Below are positions 60,181-64,000 of a stretch of DNA of 64,000 bases, one piece after another. Position numbers and translations under genes: made by a program. The stretch lies in NCBI RefSeq assembly GCF_003337555.1, contig NZ_QPJK01000002.1:558001-622000 (forward strand), read 5' to 3'. The notes under the pieces were generated by a model. The model was not told where the DNA came from, did not search any database, and saw only the letters and a program-made list of their open reading frames with translations. This stretch comes from Pseudorhodoferax soli. GTDB taxonomy: Bacteria > Pseudomonadota > Gammaproteobacteria > Burkholderiales > Burkholderiaceae_C. Positions within the stretch are counted from its first letter, which is position 1, and each line of letters begins with the position of its first letter.

Positions 60181-61245
60181 ATGACATCCTTCCGCGCACC
60201 GGTATTTCCCCTGGCCTGGCTGGCAGCTGCAGCGCTGCTGGCCGGCTGTGCCGCAGGCCCGAACGCACCGGCACCGCCGTCGGCCGGTATGGCCACGCCA
60301 CCCGCCCAGGCCGCGGCGCCGGTGCGCGTCAAGGTCTTCGTCGCAGCGATGTTCGAGATCGGACAGAACACGGGCGACCGCGCTGGCGAGTTCCAGCACT
60401 GGTACGAGCGCTACTGGAAGAACGCCACGCCGGTGCGCGTGCCCGGCGCCATCGCGCCCGTGTACTGCAACAGCGACGGCGTGTGCGGCGCCGTGCTGGG
60501 CATGGGCAAGGTCAATTCCTCGGCCTCGATGCAGGCCATCCTGCTGAACCCGGCCTTCGACTTCTCGCAGGCCTACTACCTGATCACCGGCGTGGCCGGT
60601 ACGCCGCCTGCGCGCGGCACCATCGGCGACGTGTCCTGGGGCAGCTGGCTCGTGGACTACGACCTGGGCCACCGCTGGGCACCCGAAGAAAACACGCCAG
60701 GCGCGCCCACCTTCATGCCACGCAAGGGCTATGAGGAATACCGGCGCTTCCAGCTCAACCCGGCGTTGCTGGGCTGGGCCATGCAGCTGTCGGCCAAGAC
60801 ACCACTCCGGGACTCGGACAGCGCCCGCGCCTACCGGCTGCGCTACCCCGAGCCGCGCGCGCGCCAGGCACCGTCGGTGGGCCAGGGCACGCACATGACG
60901 GGCGACACCTTCTTCCACGGCCCCGGCATGTCCAGCCAGGCCCAGTACATCGCCAAGCTGTACGGCGCCGACGACTACGTCATCACCGAGATGGAAGCCG
61001 CCGCCATCACGCTGGTGATCCAGCGGACCCACGGCACGGACCGCGTGATGAGCCTGCGCGGCGCCGTCAACTTCGACCAGGGCAATCCGCGCGAGACCAC
61101 CTTGCAGCACCTGGACCCAGCGCCCGGAGAGACCGCGGGCGGCTTCGCCGAGACGGTGGAGAACATCGCGCGCGTGGGCGAGCGCGTGGTCGACCACATC
61201 GTGAGCCAGTGGCCGGAGTGGTCGGGCGGCGTGCCACCGCGCTGA
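60181..61245 (+). CDS. Purine nucleoside permease (NUP)-family lipoprotein
   Basis: A 354-residue protein with a lipoprotein signal (WLAAAALLAGC, Cys near 21). The rest has the NUP pattern: VKVFVAAMFEIGQNTGDRAGEFQHWYERYW at the start, and GTHMTGDTFFHGPGMSSQAQYIAKLYGADDYVITEMEAAAI toward the end, a nucleoside-phosphorylase-like fold. Despite the family name it has no membrane helices, so it is more likely a periplasmic nucleoside-binding or -cleaving protein. A LysR gene follows after 7 bp. A purine link is inferred from the family. Confidence 0.82.
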   Translation: MTSFRAPVFPLAWLAAAALLAGCAAGPNAPAPPSAGMATPPAQAAAPVRVKVFVAAMFEIGQNTGDRAGEFQHWYERYWKNATPVRVPGAIAPVYCNSDGVCGAVLGMGKVNSSASMQAILLNPAFDFSQAYYLITGVAGTPPARGTIGDVSWGSWLVDYDLGHRWAPEENTPGAPTFMPRKGYEEYRRFQLNPALLGWAMQLSAKTPLRDSDSARAYRLRYPEPRARQAPSVGQGTHMTGDTFFHGPGMSSQAQYIAKLYGADDYVITEMEAAAITLVIQRTHGTDRVMSLRGAVNFDQGNPRETTLQHLDPAPGETAGGFAETVENIARVGERVVDHIVSQWPEWSGGVPPR

Positions 61246-61252
61246 GCGCCTG

Positions 61253-62167
61253 ATGCACGCCAGCGTCCTCAGGTACTTCATCGAGGTGGCGCGCAGCGGC
61301 TCGGTGCGCAAGGCATCGGAGCGGCTGCACGTGGCGGCCAGCGCCGTCAACCGCCAGATCCTGAACGTGGAGGAAGAGCTCGGCACAGAGCTGTTCGACC
61401 GCCTGCCCGGTGGCATGCGGCTGAATCCGGCCGGCGAGCGGCTGCTGCGCCACGCGCAGGAGACGCTGCACGGCTACCAGGTGATGCGCACCGAGCTCGA
61501 CGCGCTGCGCGGCGAGCGCAGCGGCCATGTCAAGCTGGCGGCCATGGACTCGTGCTTCGAGGATCTGCTGCCCGCCGCGGTGGCGGAGTTCTCGCAGCTG
61601 TTCCCCGCGGCCACCTACACCATCGTCTCGACCCAGCCCATGGAGGTGCCGCAGCTCGTGGCCTCGGGCCAGGTAGACCTGGGGCTGAGCTTCGTCACGC
61701 GGCTGCCGGCCGGCGTGGTGGCCGTGAGCCTGGCACACCTGCCCCTGGGCGTGGTGATGCCGCCGGGCCATCCGCTCGCCACGCATGAGCGCGTGGCACT
61801 GCGCGACTGCGCGCGCCATCCCTTCATCCGCTCGGGCGCGCAGCCGGTGTTTGGCCCCACGCTGTCGGCCGAGTACACGGCCTTCTGGGAGGTGATGGAG
61901 CCGGTCGCGACCTGCAACTCCACCCCGCTGGTCAAGCGCCTGGTGATGGCGGGCAAAGGCATCACCACCTTCTCCAAGCTCGCGTTGCTGGACGAGTTGC
62001 GCCGCGGCGAGCTGGTCTGGAAGCCCTTCGCACTGCCGGTGCTGAACCAGCTGCAGGTCGGCATCGTGGTGCCGGCGCAGCGCGCGCTGCCACAGCTCAC
62101 GCAGAACTTCGTGGGCCGGCTCGCGCGCCGGCTGGCGCAGCTGGAGCAGGAGGCGGCCGCGCTGTAG
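61253..62167 (+). CDS. LysR-family transcriptional regulator
   Basis: A 304-residue LysR regulator with helix-turn-helix SVRKASERLHVAASAVNRQILNVEEELGTELFDRLPGGMRL, the same subgroup as the regulator at 51443 (shared HVAASAxNRQI and GMRL). The effector domain is complete. It lies 7 bp after the NUP-family gene and is probably co-transcribed with it; its target may be that gene itself. It is convergent with ffh, 15 bp away. Confidence 0.92.
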   Translation: MHASVLRYFIEVARSGSVRKASERLHVAASAVNRQILNVEEELGTELFDRLPGGMRLNPAGERLLRHAQETLHGYQVMRTELDALRGERSGHVKLAAMDSCFEDLLPAAVAEFSQLFPAATYTIVSTQPMEVPQLVASGQVDLGLSFVTRLPAGVVAVSLAHLPLGVVMPPGHPLATHERVALRDCARHPFIRSGAQPVFGPTLSAEYTAFWEVMEPVATCNSTPLVKRLVMAGKGITTFSKLALLDELRRGELVWKPFALPVLNQLQVGIVVPAQRALPQLTQNFVGRLARRLAQLEQEAAAL

Positions 62168-62182
62168 CGGCCCGGCCTGGTC

Positions 62183-63568
62183 TCAGAACGGCAGCTTGGG
62201 CATGCCGCCCCCGCCCAGGCCCTTCATGCCGCCCATGCGCTTCATCATCTTCATGAGGCCGCCGCCCTTCATCTTCTTCATCATGTCCTGCATCTGGCCG
62301 AACTCGTTCAGCAGGCGGTTGACCTCCTGCACCTGAACGCCGGCACCGGAGGCGATGCGGCGCTTGCGCGTGGCCTTGATGAGCTCGGGCTTCCTGCGCT
62401 CCTGCGCCGTCATGCTGTGGATGATGCCCTGCTTGCGGCGGATCTCGCGCTCGGCGCGGTCCATGTCGACCTGGCCGGCCTTGGCCGACATCTGCGTGGG
62501 CAGCTTGTCCATGAGGCTGGACAGGCCGCCCATCTGGTTCATCTGCTGGATCTGCGCCAGGAAGTCGTTCAGGTCGAAGCTCTCGCCGCTCTTCACCTTG
62601 GCCGCCAGCTTCTGCGCCGCCGCCATGTCCACGTTGGCCGTGACCTGCTCGACCAGGGCCACGATGTCGCCCATGCCCAGCACGCGGCCGGCGTGGCGCT
62701 CGGCGTCGAACACCTCCAGGCCGTCGATCTTCTCGCTGGTGCCGGCGAACTTGATCGGCACGCCCGTGACATGGCGGGCCGACAGCGCGGCACCGCCGCG
62801 CGAGTCGCCATCGGTCTTGGTCAGCACGATGCCGGTGAGCGGCAGCGCTTCGCCGAAGGCCTTGGCCACGTTCATCGCGTCCTGGCCCTGCATGGCGTCG
62901 ACGACGAACAGCGTCTCCACCGGGTTCAGCGCAGCGTGCAGTTCGCGGATCTCCTGCATCAGCGCCTCGTCCACCGCCAGGCGGCCGGCGGTGTCGACCA
63001 GCAGCACGTCGAAGTAATGGCGCTTGGCGTGGTCCAGCGCGGCGCGCGCGATGTCCACGGGCTTTTGCTCGCCGGTGCTCGGGAACCACTCGGCACCGGC
63101 CTGCTTGGTGACGGTCTTGAGCTGCTCGATGGCGGCCGGGCGGTAGACGTCGGCCGACACCGTCAGCACCTTCTTCTTGCGCCGTTCGGTCAGCAGCTTG
63201 GCCAGCTTGGCCGTGGTGGTGGTCTTGCCGGTGCCCTGCAGCCCGGCCATCAGCACCACGGCGGGTGGCTGGGCGGCGAGGTTGAGTTCGGCACCCGGCA
63301 GGCCCTGGCCCATGGTGGTGGCCAGCTCGCGGTTGACGATGCCGACCAGGGCCTGGCCCGGCGACAGCGAGCCCAGTACCTCCTGGCCCAGCGCCTTTTC
63401 CTTCACGCGGGCGATGAAGTCGCGCACCACGGGCAGGGCCACGTCGGCCTCGAGCAGCGCCATGCGCACCTCGCGCAGCATGTCGGTGACGTTGGCCTCG
63501 GTGATGCGGGCCTGGCCGCGCATCTCCTTGACCAGACGCGAGAGTTTTTCGGTGAGGGCGGACGCCAT
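62183..63568 (-). CDS. ffh: Signal recognition particle protein Ffh
   Basis: Ffh (SRP54) binds signal sequences and 4.5S RNA and docks with FtsY. The 461 residues show the N domain (1-90), then the G domain with G1 GLQGTGKTTTTAKLAK (about 106-121), DTAGRLAVDEALMQEI and TKTDGDSRGG. The C-terminal M domain is rich in Met (MKKMKGGGLMKMMKRMGGMKG) and contains RRIASGAGVQVQEVN. An AAAGGA ribosome binding site precedes the ATG. Its receptor gene ftsY lies about 35 kb away in the same window. No 4.5S RNA gene is visible here. Confidence 0.97.
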   Translation of the reverse strand: MASALTEKLSRLVKEMRGQARITEANVTDMLREVRMALLEADVALPVVRDFIARVKEKALGQEVLGSLSPGQALVGIVNRELATTMGQGLPGAELNLAAQPPAVVLMAGLQGTGKTTTTAKLAKLLTERRKKKVLTVSADVYRPAAIEQLKTVTKQAGAEWFPSTGEQKPVDIARAALDHAKRHYFDVLLVDTAGRLAVDEALMQEIRELHAALNPVETLFVVDAMQGQDAMNVAKAFGEALPLTGIVLTKTDGDSRGGAALSARHVTGVPIKFAGTSEKIDGLEVFDAERHAGRVLGMGDIVALVEQVTANVDMAAAQKLAAKVKSGESFDLNDFLAQIQQMNQMGGLSSLMDKLPTQMSAKAGQVDMDRAEREIRRKQGIIHSMTAQERRKPELIKATRKRRIASGAGVQVQEVNRLLNEFGQMQDMMKKMKGGGLMKMMKRMGGMKGLGGGGMPKLPF

Positions 63569-63655
63569 GGAGGTCCTTTGCTCCAGCACGGGGAGCGCAG
63601 TTGGGGGAAGGGGGAAGCGGCCGGCGGCTGGAAGGCGTGCCGGTAAACTGAGCAG

Positions 63656-64000
63656 ATGATTTTAGCGAGCGCCTCCATGGCCACCGTGTTGCTGTCGGCC
63701 GCCGCTGCCGCGGCCTATGCGGTGCCTGCGGCGGTGGCGTCCCGCCTGCAGCCCGAGCGCAGCCGCCACGCCCTGTTGCCGGCCTGGGTGCTGCACGCGC
63801 TGCTCTTGTGCTGGGGCCTGTGGTTCACGGCCACGCCGCGCTTCGGCTTCGCGCCGGCGCTGTCGGTCACGGCCTGGCTGGTCCTCACGGTCTATGCGGT
63901 GGAAAGCCATGTGTTCCCGCAGTTGCGCGCACATTGGGCGCTGGCCGGCTTCGGCGCCGTGGCCGTGCTGATGGCGCTGGTGTTCCCCGGCACGCCCCTG
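63656..64000 (+). CDS. CcsA/YpjD-like inner-membrane protein (3' end outside window)
   Basis: The first 115 codons of a gene that runs off the window. They encode a strongly hydrophobic protein with at least three membrane helices (TVLLSAAAAAAYAVPAAVA; VLHALLLCWGLWFTA; LAGFGAVAVLMALVF) and an FAPALSVTAWLVLTVYAVES segment like the N-terminus of cytochrome c assembly (CcsA/YpjD) proteins. Divergent from ffh, which is the usual ffh-ypjD arrangement in proteobacteria. The start may be ATG 63656 or 63677. The WWD heme motif, if present, lies beyond the end. Confidence 0.75.
   Translation, partial: MILASASMATVLLSAAAAAAYAVPAAVASRLQPERSRHALLPAWVLHALLLCWGLWFTATPRFGFAPALSVTAWLVLTVYAVESHVFPQLRAHWALAGFGAVAVLMALVFPGTPL

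Overview
The window is a chromosomal segment of a high-GC betaproteobacterium, almost certainly of the family Comamonadaceae (Acidovorax/Variovorax/Xenophilus/Ramlibacter type). The grounds are minCDE followed by creA, two Bug-type tripartite tricarboxylate receptors, the CorC-lnt-glyQ-glyS-gmhB-plsC string, a GlrK/QseG/GlrR locus, five LysR-type regulators, and a REP-like GCCCCC...GGGGGC intergenic element that I associate with this family. I see no transposase, integrase, CRISPR array or rRNA. Coding density is very high, and many neighbours overlap by 4 bp (ATGA, GTGA or TTGA).

Layout. 1-3.9 kb: division-site genes minC (5' end outside the window), minD, minE, then creA and a major-facilitator exporter. 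3.9-8.0 kb: PAP2 phosphatase, metallophosphoesterase, lipid-kinase-like protein, an EamA permease and a GFA protein. 8.1-13.0 kb: erpA, the rplM-rpsI operon with a clear promoter and terminator, an orphan Ser/Thr kinase, rlmJ and a Tsx-like outer-membrane protein. 13.2-17.9 kb: a catabolic operon (Bug receptor, class III CoA-transferase, cupin, acyl-CoA dehydrogenase, LysR) behind a 23-bp perfect inverted repeat. 18-25 kb: endolysin-like protein, histidine phosphatase, hydrolase, coaD-rsmD, argO/argP and a paired M16 protease operon divergent from ftsY. 27-30 kb: a secreted protein, an orphan GltI-like binding protein and a second Bug receptor.

30.0-32.05 kb is the one gene-poor stretch. It holds a candidate structured RNA of about 215 nt with a -10 box and an intrinsic terminator, four small protein genes (one DUF3606) and tRNA-Met(CAU). 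32.1-37.5 kb: enoyl-CoA hydratase, fadD, lipase-like hydrolase, Lrp regulator, an unknown 140-residue protein and an acetyltransferase. 37.5-46 kb: corC-like, lnt, glyQ, glyS, gmhB, plsC, a YgjP-like metalloprotein and a hypothetical. 46-52.8 kb: LysR plus FUSC, a divergent MFS exporter, a uraD-uraH fusion with a divergent LysR, and a secreted protein. 52.9-64 kb: miaB, then glrK-qseG-glrR, opgH, a purine nucleoside permease-like lipoprotein with a LysR, ffh, and the start of a CcsA/YpjD-like gene.

The most interesting regulatory reading is at 57.8-57.9 kb. Between glrR and opgH there is a perfect TGTC-N10-GACA element, the motif known for E. coli GlrR, about 90 bp upstream of a sigma-54 type -24/-12 promoter. 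This suggests that the GlrK/GlrR system drives osmoregulated periplasmic glucan synthesis here. Other points are a GAFTDA loop in GlrR, a 5-hydroxyisourate hydrolase domain that has lost its His and YRGS signature, and the 30-kb RNA candidate. Everything was read by eye from the sequence; family names rest on recognised motifs, not on database searches.
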